Positions 21,150 through 32,700 of a DNA stretch of 64,000 nt are shown one piece after another (the stretch's first letter is position 1; each line of letters begins with the position of its first letter). This DNA is from Bugula neritina (taxonomy: Eukaryota > Bryozoa > Gymnolaemata > Cheilostomatida > Bugulidae). The position numbers and the translations under genes were made by a program. The notes below the pieces were generated by a model. The model ran no database searches and was not told the origin of the DNA. It saw only the letters and a program-made list of their open reading frames with translations. The stretch covers positions 558,001 to 622,000 of the forward strand of contig OZ037765.1 of the NCBI GenBank assembly GCA_964035545.1, in the 5' to 3' direction.

Positions 21150-22060
21150 CAGGTTGATCAGATATAGGCTATTACATAGCTAAACCCTAAAAAAGAAAAA
21201 TCTAAAATGAGGAGGAAGAATGACAATACTAAATAAAGCAAACAATATTTTAAACTTAAAGTTTAGTAGCAGGTGTTATAACAGAAGTAATAAAAGCAAT
21301 ACGCGAAGTCATTGATTATTAAAAACCTATCAGAGGAATTTTTTTTCAAAAGTGATACTTTTTGGTAGTTAAAAAGTATTATTCACATAATCACAGTGCG
21401 ACTAGCTAAAAACTACAACCCTTCACTGTTTATTGCGTTAGTTGATTTGCGGCTAAAAGTAAGAAATGTTTTAGTTTACACCTCATCTATTTCTAATAGA
21501 AACCGGTAAGCGCAAGGCTACACAATTATTATTTTACGTCACCAAAATGAAAAAGTTTAATTTTCAGAGCTGTATGAATTGAGTGTATAACTATAGCTAC
21601 AACTATAAATAACACTAACTCAAACTGTAAGTATATTTCACTGTTTCAATTTCGATCTGTTTTGAGTTTGACACAGACAAGCCCAAGGTAGCATCAGTAA
21701 AAAGGTAATACTTATAGTCATTATAATTATAAAACTTATACTCAGTCTGACACTCATAATTATAAGGATAATGCAAGTATAATACAGTAGTCACTAACTA
21801 CCTGTAGTAATAAAAAATGTTATTATATTAAAAATGACATTCAGCTTCAAGTGTACTCACCGTCACTGGAACACATCTAACAAATTGCTTAAAATTTGAG
21901 ACAGCACCAAGGTGACGGTCACTGAGTCTATTGAGAGAATCAAGTACGGGGTTCGAACGACGTGTACCAATATACTGCACTCTCACTCTTAACTTGGTGC
22001 TGCTTCTAGCGAAACTTGGAATTTTATTTTCTCTGAAACAGCGGAAACTGTAACAGGAAT
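21150..22060 (-). promoter_or_regulatory. Probable spliced 5' UTR of the DHHC gene
   Basis: A strong minus-strand acceptor (long T tract, CTTTTTTAG, ending 21187) lies 37 nt upstream of the ATG, and a good donor ACG|GTGAGT ends an exon at 21861. This predicts an intron 21860-21187 and a leader exon of roughly 21861-22060. The sequence after the acceptor meets stops, so the leader is not an N-terminal extension. A 78-codon open frame across the leader exon may be only an upstream ORF. Confidence 0.45.
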
Positions 22061-23713
22061 ACAAACTTGATTATGCGCAATTTGATTATCAATTCCAAGA
22101 CGATGCTACTCAAAGAATGAAACTTCTGTCATCATCATTATCATACTCAAGAGCAACTTTTCCCGTTATTAAGATATTTTGTTCATTATTTTGCATTAAA
22201 AGTTATTATTTTTATTAAATGGTTTTTAATGAAATGTGATTGTTATATCTAACATCGAATGCTGGATATTTAAGTACTCGGCTCAAGTCAAGTTGAAGTT
22301 TTAGCTTTTCTGTACCATCCGATCCAAACTACCCCAAGCAGAATCTCAAGGAGTAGTTTCGCTTTCTGTTTAGTAATCATGTTTTTCTCTCTTAATAAAA
22401 TGAAAAGCATAACGATTATTAATAATGAATTGTCATTATGATCATCACACTTTGTCTTAAAATTGATAATCATAATCAGCATTATAACGATAATTTATTA
22501 ATTATAATATTAATAGTAATACTAATAACTATAAGTAAGAAATAATAATATTATTTATATTAATTATTATTATATTAGTTATTACTATTAGTATTAGGTA
22601 CGACTAATTGAATTTAATGTTTTTGTAGTATTACTATTAATATTACTATTGCCATTGTAATTGGGCTAACACTAACAGTAACTGTAAGTGTAACACTTAA
22701 TGTTAAAGTGTTACTATAGTATTAGTATTACATTTGTTCATACTCATACTGTATCAATATTAACTTTAAAGTTTAATTTTAATAGATAATTTAAATTATG
22801 GTGAGATTATAAAAACAATATCAAGTTTAATATAAATTAATATTATATTTATTGATATTGTATTATTCTTAATGTATAACTATGTGTAAAAATAATTATG
22901 ATGTTGTATTATTAATATTTGTATTAATATTATATTTATATTTCTGTTTTACTTTTATTAAAACTCTAAACTTATGCTTATAGTTAGTGTTACTGTTAAT
23001 AAATTTTGAGCTTTTGCATTATGATAATGGTTATCATTATCAATGTCATTATGATTTTCACATTAAACTTGAAATTAAAATTTAAATAGCTATAAAAGCT
23101 AGCAGTGATTTTCATTATAATTATGAACATATGTTGGCGAAAGTGAGAGCAACTCAAGTTAAACTCATTCGATATGACTATGGCGTATCACTATCAGCCA
23201 AGCTCAATGTTTTATCGTAATCAGGTCAACTGATATCAAACCACAACTATATCAAATAATTTGAAGTCCAATCAATTAAGTTAGTATAAGAGTATAAAAG
23301 TGTTTGCGATGGTAATCTAACACATGTGATATTCAAGGCTATTCAACTTTAAGTATGACTTTGCTTAAGAATTAGGCTAAAATTCGACAAACTTTAATTT
23401 TTTTAGATTGTTTTGTTATTGAAAATATTGTAGACTCAGAATATCTTTCATATCTAACACATGTGAAAGTAACAGCTTGTATGATATACTTCTTTATGCT
23501 GAAGTCATGATGTCTTTTTTGTGTTGCATTTGCCACGGAATTATTGTAATTACAAGAATGTAATTAAGTAGTTCAATGTAGACACATATAATCCATATTG
23601 TAAGTATTTTTCTCATTCTCAAGTTGAATTTTAAACTAGGTCAGCTTCAAAGAAATGTCTCACCCAAACTGAGTTGCATAGATTGAGATGGAGGCTTGTG
23701 TTCGTTTCTTTGT
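22061..23713. other. Divergent intergenic region, AT-rich
   Basis: Between the DHHC leader (-) and the PRDM gene leader (+). Very AT-rich with degenerate ATTATTA/AGTATTA words at 22.5-22.95 kb. Transcription start sites of both genes probably lie here, but no convincing core element was seen. Confidence 0.5.
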
Positions 23714-23736
23714 AGCTAAGCAATAATATGTGAAGT

Positions 23737-26700
23737 ATGGACCAGCAAATGGATTCAGCCATGAGTGAAGGTCAGTATTTTGCTTGTTTTCTTTTCAGCA
23801 ATTACACATGTTCTCATTCGCATGTTGATGCTTTGAATACGATGTGGCTGGCCAGTCATATGATGGGAATCTGATTAGTCAATATCATTTATATGATCAT
23901 GTGATTGGTTAATATATTCCATGTTGTGATCTGATTGGTTAATATCATCAAGTGCATCTAAATGAACAGGCTGACAGCAGTGATCTTGTGGTGAATCATA
24001 ATTTAACAACATATTTTAATTTGTGTGGAGATGTTTTTCTCTTGAGTAGTTTAAAAATTGCGGCTTTAGTTTCCAAAAATAGGGTGGCTAAACCATCTCA
24101 GTTTAGTATATCAGTATTTAGACTGACTTTTTACCGTTTTTTATTATTTTTCAATTATTTTTTATGCTTCAGATTTTCACCTGTTTTGCTATTGTGACAT
24201 TGCATAAGCCTATTGTACTTGCTATACTTTGCAGGTTTTCAGGTCGAGTGTGATGTTTGTGGCTGTTCAGACCACATCACAGCTGAGTGTCCTGAGATAC
24301 AGGAAGTAGATGAACTACCGGAAGCTTCTAAATTATCTCTGTGAGTATCACTACAGCGTCTTCCATCATATGTCTACTCCACTTCTGTATTCATGGACAG
24401 ATTGATGACTTTGTTTAGCTTTTAGAAATTGAACAAGAAATTTATTCAAGTCAATTACTTTGTATAATAAAAATTAAAAGGTTTGCCTTAAAACATGTAT
24501 GAACAATCTGCTATCAAGATGGTTTGTGTTTATTTATACTACTTTTGTGACTTACTATTTTCTTCATTGAAGTGCCCGTCAGACCTTGCCAGCTCTGTTC
24601 AGTATAGAGGAAAACAACGGAACCCTGGATGTAGTGTGTAAGGAAGCAGTGGCTCCTCGCACCAGATTTGGACCACTCGTAGCGAAACGGAGATCCCAAC
24701 CTGTAGACAATGATGGTGGCCTGCAGCTGGAGGTGAGTGGAACTTTATATATGACTCACACTAGAGATAGATGTATGAGTCACACTATAGCTAGATGTAT
24801 GAGTCACACTATAGCTAGATGTATGAGTCACACTAGAGATAGATGTATGAGTCAGACTAGAGATAGATGTATGAGTCACACTATAGCTAGATGTATGAGT
24901 CACACTATAGCTAGATGTATGAGTCACACTAGAGATAGATGTATGAGTCAGACTAGAGATAGATGTATGAGTTACACTAGAGATAAATGTATGAGTCACA
25001 CTAGAGATAAATGTATGAGTCAGACTATAGCTAGATGTATGAGTCAGACTAGAGATAGATGTATGAGTCACACTAGAGATAAATGTATGAGTCAGACTAG
25101 AGATAGACGTATGAGTCAGACTGGAGATAGATGTATGAGTCACACTAGAGATAGATGTATGATTCAGACTGGAGATAGATGTATCCAATTGTTTATATTC
25201 CTTCTCGCCCACCACCAGACCTCTAAAGTGTAACACTAGCATGTTTAATAATAACTGAGCGAGCTATTCTATTGGCATTAGGTAGTGGGCATAGATGGGA
25301 GGAGGGAGTATTCGGATACAACCAATGAAAATGCCTGTAACTGGTTGTGCCTTGTGAGAGCTGCGACCTCATTGGATGAGATGAACTGCATGGCCTATCA
25401 GCTGGATGCGGACATCTACTACAGCACTACAAGGAGATTGGAGCAAGGGGAGCCCCTCAGAGTCTGGTATGCTCGCGGGTACGCTAGGAAGTTGAAGCAA
25501 CCGGAATTACCTCCTCACAACAAAGAGTGTGAACAGCTGATGGAGGAGAAAGTGGACGTGAGGGTTAATCTACAGTCTTCTCGTAAGTGAAACATGCAGT
25601 ATCCGTGTCATGCCTCCATAGCCTATGTCAGCTGACTCTTTACACCAACTTTTCTACTTTCACTATGTAGAGGCCGAGGAGAGTCTAAAGATACTGGAGT
25701 TACTCGCTCCTGACACAGTCTGTGGGGATGTATCGGCCGCCAGCCAACTGGATCTGGATATGATGAACGTACACGGTGGTACTCAGGCTACTGTTGATTC
25801 TGTCGGCACTCAGTCTATGTCACAAGGTCACAGTTAGCTCTCACAACTCTCTCATATGTTCTGTTTAACTGTTGCTGATGAAAAACAAGATTCGAGAAAT
25901 TTAGTGTAATGTATTGTAATAATATAATTGTAGTATCTGCTGAATGTCTTGTAGATGGAGATAAGAGTTCAGAAAGTCCTGGAACTGACACTAAAATGTA
26001 AGTGTGTTCAGAGAAAATTATTTGTGTGTCTTGAGAGAGTGAGGTGAGATCAGGTAGGGGTAGGGTGGGATTAGATAGAGAGAGGGTGAGAGTAGGTAGG
26101 GTACGTTCACTGTGTCTGTCTTCTGCTACAATCCTCCACCTAACATACTAAAGGACTAGATGAAGCAGTGTTTATCTGCAGCTACACGTACAGTGTTTAT
26201 CTGCAGCTACACATACAGTGTTTATCTGAAGCTGCACGTACAGTGTTTATCTGCAGCTACATGTACAGTGTTTATCTGCAGCTACATGTACAGTGTTTAT
26301 CTGCAGCTACATGTACAGTGTTTATCTGCAGCTACACCTGCAAGCAATGCTCATACAAAACCAAGGCGTCCTCTGACCTCGCGATGCATATCACATCCGT
26401 CCACTTGACCAATGAGATCTCGGACGTCGAGTTACCTTCCCTCATGAAGAAGAGAGTGTGGAGATGTTTGTCATGTGGCATTGTGTTTAGGTAAGTGGGA
26501 GTTATCCTCTACCCTCAGGGTTCTAGTATGTTCCTTTACTACTAGAGTTCTAGTATACTCCTTTACTACTAGAGTTCTAGTATATTCCTTTACTACTAGA
26601 GTTCTAGTATGTTCCTTTACTACTAGAGTTCTAGTATATTCCTTTACTACTAGAGTTCTAGTATATTCCTTTACTACTAGAGTTCTAGTATATTCCTTTA

Positions 26701-29700
26701 CTACTAGAGTTCTAGTATACCCCTTTACTACTAGAGTTATAGTATATTCCTTTACTACTAGAGTTCTAGTATATTCCTTTACTACTAGAGTTCTAGTATA
26801 CTCCTTTACTACTAGAGTTCTAGTATATTCCTTTACTACTAGAGTTCTAGTATACTCCTTTACTAATAGAGTTATAGTAGTAAAGGATATTCAACCGATG
26901 ACTCATATTCATGTTCCTCTAGCAACCCCCGGTCTCTCGGAGTACACAAGAAGCTGCACCACCCTCAACCCGCCGAGAGTGAGACTGTTGGTTCCCGGCC
27001 CGCATCTGAACAGAGAGACGAAGAGTCCCGGTCTACGGATGACGAGGTGGCAGCAACAGAAGAGGATTCTGGGGTGGCAGTCATCAACGTCATCATTGAG
27101 AGACAGGAAGAGCCAAGGGAAGACAACTACCGTGAGTAGCAGAGTATTCGGAATAAATAGACTATCAGACGATGATTCTTTTTCATCAGTCCAATAAACT
27201 TATGAATTGAAATTGTTAGCTTATGATGTTTAATTTCTCTTCCTGCAGCTCCTCAATATGGCCGTGGACAAAGACGGAGGAATAAACCGAAGCACCTTGA
27301 CTCAAGTGTCGTGGAGACGGACGAGGTGTTTGAGTGTGGAGTCTGTGCAGACGTCTTCCCATCAGCCCCCACTCTGGAGGAACACGTCATGAGACTTCAC
27401 TCTCTGCCCTGCAGTAAATGTGCGCGTCTTCCCTTTTGATAGTAGCTTCTTTTAATCTACTTATTCTATAGAGAAGTTGTTAGTTGGAATCATTGAAATC
27501 ATGCGCCGGCCATATAAACATAAGGTGGCTGCTTTCTGGAGGGTGGTTGCCTATTTTCTACATCCTGTGATATGATATAATAAATAAGATTACTGGTGGT
27601 GAGTAAGGAGCACTACTATTATCCTTTGAAACTGTGTAAAACCCTGAGTTTGCTGTTTTGGTAAGAAATCTCCGACACCAAACTGAGCTAAGATACCCTC
27701 TCTGATATCACCAACGATCTCTGTCAACATACTACATGCTACATGCTACATGGGAGCTGTTATCACTGATTCATTAACTTCTCTACTAAACTCTCTTCTA
27801 CACACTATATCAACACATGCCTGCTGCTTCAGTTAGAGCTGTTGTCTCTCATTTCACAGGTAGACTGGTATTCACTCTGGCTAAAGAAGGTTTGCATAGA
27901 CATCAATGTCAGGACGAACTGGCTGAAGAGATCAAAGCCAGTGTTGGTGTGGATGAGATGGGTGACGTCGCGGTGTTCACCTGTCGTCACTGTTCCCAGG
28001 TGTTCACCGACTCCGAGTTGTTCCGTAGTCACCTCGTGTGGCACTTCACCACTCTCCTCTGTGACATCTGTAATACGTACGTCCAGCGCTTCCACTTTCT
28101 CCTTTTCTCTTTCTGTTTTACATATTCTAATGTTCAGTGACTGGCCAATCAGTTTGCAGATTCATAGTTTCAATATACCACATTGTTTTTGTACTGTACA
28201 ACTGCAACTGCAATCTAATATTTCCGAAATATTGAAGTTGTTGATCAATTTGGGGTTATCCTCTCATAGCCAGGTCAAATATCCACCATAAAATTATTGC
28301 CAGAAAAAGAGAATTCATTTTTTAATGTACTTCAAGTATAAAGAATATATTTTCTCAGTTGGTTGGCTATAAAATCTTTGATGGTTTCTTTGAAATCTAT
28401 ACTTATTGAGGGACGCACCACCCCCCTCCTAATAGCAGGCAGTTAGTAAGAACTCACATTGTATCTTGTAGCTATAGAAACACTCTCAGGAAGTTAGAGA
28501 ACCACGCAGTCACTTGTACTGGGCTCCTGGACAGAGAAGACGGGTTCTCTGTACGCGCCCCGCACATTTGTAGCATCTGTGACTTAGCCTGTGCTACTGA
28601 ACAGGCACTGCAGAAACACCGGGCTATTCACAAAGACTACACCTGTAACAGGTGAGCTCAGTCTATGGACTCCCCCCTTCTTATTGTGTTGGGGATTTCT
28701 TCTTTCTAAGTTGAAACTTTCAGTTTTACAGAATTACTTTTTTTTCAACTTGAAATCGTTTGTTTTTCATGTTTAATTTATTCATTTAATTATATTTATT
28801 TCATTTAATTTAAGTTGGTTTATTATCGAATATAAACTAGAAGTTACACACAATGTAAGTGTGATACACACAAGGTAGTAATGTAAGTGTGATACACACA
28901 AGGTGGTAATGTAGGTGTGATACACACAAGGTAGTAATGTAGGTGTGATACATACAAGGTGGTAATGTAGGTGTGGTACATACAAGGTAGTAATGTAGGT
29001 GTGATACATACAAGGTGGTAATGTAGGTGTGATACACACAAGGTGGTAATGTAGGTGTGATACACACAAGGTGGTAATGTAGGTGTGATACATACAAGGT
29101 GGTAATGTAGGTGTGATACACACAAGGTGGTAATGTAGGTGTGATACATACAAGGTGGTAATGTAGGTGTGATACACACAAGGTAGTAATGTAGGTGTGA
29201 TACACACAAGGTAGTAATGTAGGTGTGATACACACAAGGTAGTAATGTAGGTGTGGTGAACACTACTACACGAAGTACGGCCTGCAGCAGCACCTGCTGT
29301 CATGTGACCAGAGTCAGCTGGCGAGAGTGAGCCCCGTTATGGCGTGTGTAGAGTGTAACCTAGTCTTCTGCTCAGAGCACAATCTCCAGTATCACAAGAG
29401 GCAGCACGCTGACCCCGCTGTCGTCTGCAAGGACTGTCAGCAGACCTTCAGCACCGTGGTGAGTAAGCATTTCCTGTGAGTGAGTAAGCACTTCCTGTGA
29501 GTGAGTAAGCATTTCCTGGTAAAATGATTACTTGTTGCTTTTAAATATTACTGAAATGTGTGACTGGCCAATGAGCACGCAGCTGTCCTGCTATGTGGTT
29601 GCCACGGTGATGAGCTACCATCTCTCTGTAGCCTGACTTTGAAGCTCACAGCTGTAAGACGGTGGGTGGAGGGTTTCAGTGTGAGATTTGTGAAGAGAAG

Positions 29701-32700
29701 TTCAAGTCAAGCAAAGCCTTAGCCAGTCACTATCTCAAACACTCCTTCAAGTTTGACTGCGTGCTCTGTACCCAAACCTTTGAAAGTGAGTACCACAGGC
29801 TATGCTCTTCACTACTCGTATATTATCTGTTTGTGATATAAATTCCTGAATGTTGTGGGAAATTCCAGCATATGTAGAGTATTGCATCATCAAATCTACC
29901 AACTAATTAACTGTACAAGGAATTCCGATACAATATAATTCACATAATGCTGTATTTATTTTTGTAATAATAATATAATATAATTTATTGCTAAACTTGA
30001 ACAGTTTATTGTGAGTTGGTTATTCTTTTCCTTCTCTATAAGAAGTTCATTGGCTGTGTTGTTATACAAACAGAAAAAGATGACCTCATCAACCACAGTT
30101 TAGAGTGTAGCGCCAGAGAGATGCTCAGCAAGAAGGGGCGGGTTGACTGTGCCCACTGTCAGAGGTCATTCACTGTAAGTGCTTAGTCTCTGCTCCTATC
30201 ACCTGGTGTGTCATTAGAAAGCTGCACTTCCTTAGCATAGAGCAGCGTGTATCAGAGTTCACCACACAGAAGGGAGTTCTTGTATTATGAATGTTGTGTC
30301 TAATAATCTTCTATTGTTCCTATGGAGTGCATTTAGGAGCAGATGCGGAGGAATTGAGATTGCCCAAATTCTTAAATTTTATTATTAAATTTTGGTTTGG
30401 GGCAAAGGTTGAAATTCTTTAGCGAACATAACTTTTTATGCTACATTTCTAATCTGGAACACAGGCTTTTCTCAATTTCCCTATCACTGCACCTACCTCA
30501 CGTAATGGAGTCTATGATGTTCACAGTTTATAAGTCAACATTATATATTTATTGAGCAGCTGAAGAGTTGCTAGGTAGTTGTATTTCCTGTTGTTGCTAT
30601 GGCAACTGTTGCTATGTACTCCCTTATACGTCTGCTGCAGGAGTTCCCTGCGTACCAGGCTCACCTCTCTGAACACTCTCACAACCACCACTGCACTCAC
30701 TGTAATAGAAGGTTCCGGAACAAACACCAACTCTCTCAACATCTCAGTACATGCGTCCTTAGAACTGATAACCTGTCTGTTAGGAGATACACTAAATCCT
30801 CGACTACAGACAAATTCACCACTCTGTCAGAGGTACTAGTAATAGTAGTAGTGGTAGTAGTAGTACTAGTAGGAATAGTAACAGTATCAATAGTAGTAGT
30901 ATTAGTAGAAGTAGTACTAGTAGTAGTAGTAATACTACTAGTAGCAGTAGTAGTACTAGCAGTAGTGGCGGTAGTAGTAGCAGTAGCAGTACTAGTAGTA
31001 GTAGCAGTACTAGCAGTAGTAATAGTAGTAGAATATTCTCTCTCCAGGTTCACCACATCTGCCCAATATGCAACAAGAAGTTTGTGCGGAAAGACTACTT
31101 TCTCAACCATCAGTGTAGGAACGAGCAGGGGCAGCTGATACCCCGCCCGGAGAACTTGCAGTTACTGGTGGAGTCTAGTGACACTCCTCAGGTGGTCTGT
31201 CATCACTGTGGCAAAGTGTTCACGTCACAGAGCAACCTCACCAAACATCTCAAAGTATGTGTGACGTGTTACGGTTGTGCTTCCTGCTTTATACTTCCTG
31301 TTTACTATCTCGATGAGTCAGATACATTCAGTTTTCAGCTTCTTGTGATGAAACTGACGTAATTCTGCTGCTGTGGTTTTCTTTTGGACAACACAATACA
31401 ACAAATCATTTTTATCTTCTCTGGTTGTGAAGTATATTCTGTAAATCAGAATATTATGAAACATTTGCCTCAGCTGTAAGCTCTCAGTATTGCGTCATTC
31501 TCTCATTAGCTGCTAGCATTTTAAGCCTGTGTTCTACAGCTACACGGCAGTAAAGAGAACAAGTGTGATGTGTGCGGCAAGTCCTTCTACCACTCACACG
31601 CTCTCAGGCTCCACTACGACTCCACTCACACCGATAAACTGAAAGTCTCCTGCGTGGAGTGTAAGAGAACTTTCCGGAATAAGTACAGTTTGACTCAGCA
31701 CATGAAGCAGTTTCACTCTGACCAGAGGACTGTCTACGCCTGCGAGATCTGCGGTGTGTTGAAGTTGTCTTCCCTCGCTTTCAACTAGTTTTATATTTAT
31801 TGAATTAAAAAGGTCAAGTAGGGATTTTCTCTATCTTGATTCATGATTTTTCTCAGACAGACTAATTTTTTCTAAATAATATAGTTTGAGAAAAGACAAC
31901 GTGACATTAAGCGGTAATCCGTAACTATTATGAGGATTTTGTGAAGCTGGCTCCCTCAGCCCATGGGAGGTACAGCAATTAATTCTGAAACAGAGACTGG
32001 CTATTTGCAGGTAAAATATTCAAGCAGAAGGGAAACATGACCAAGCACATGCTGGCCCATGACACGGCCCACCACTACACCTGTGAATACTGTAACAAGA
32101 CTTTCAAGTACCCGGATGTGCTGAAGAAACATTCCTTGCTTCACACTCAAGGTAGAGTTTGTGACCTCTGTGTGACCTTGAATGTTCCTGATTTGATGCC
32201 CCCTCCCCCCCCGGACACTGATTGAACACTAATTGATAAGCTGATATAATTAAGTTAGTAACTTGGTATACTTGAGTTAGTAACTTCGTATACTTGAGTT
32301 AGTAACTTCGTATACTTGAGTTAGTAACTTGGTATACTTGAGTTAGTAACTTGGTATACTTGAGTTAGTAACTTGGTATACTTGAGTTAGTAACTTCGTA
32401 TACTTGAGTTAGTGACTTGGTATACTTGAGTTAGTGACTTGGTATACTTGAGTTAGTAACTTGGTATACTTGAGTTAGTAACTTCGTATACTTGAGTTAG
32501 TGACTTGGTATACTTGAGTTAGTGACTTGGTATACTTGAGTTAGTAACTTCGTATACTTGAGTTAGTAACTTCGTATACTTGAGTTAGTGACTTGGTATA
32601 CTTGAGTTAGTAACTTCGTATACTTGAGTTAGTAACTTGGTATACTTGAGTTAGTAACTTGGTATACTTGAGTTAGTAACTTGGTATACTTGAGTTAGTA

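Noticed and set aside
21950-21959. GGTTCGAAC, a tRNA T-loop-like string
   Set aside because: The flanking bases do not pair into a T-stem and no D-arm or acceptor stem is present nearby.
24745-25242. 165-aa Thr/Ser/His repeat protein on the minus strand
   Set aside because: Antisense translation of the 24-bp array in PRDM intron 3; no homology and no start context.
28782-29303. Minus-strand Cys/His/Tyr-rich repeat proteins (132-173 aa)
   Set aside because: Translations of the 28-bp array antisense to PRDM intron 11, open in several frames at once.
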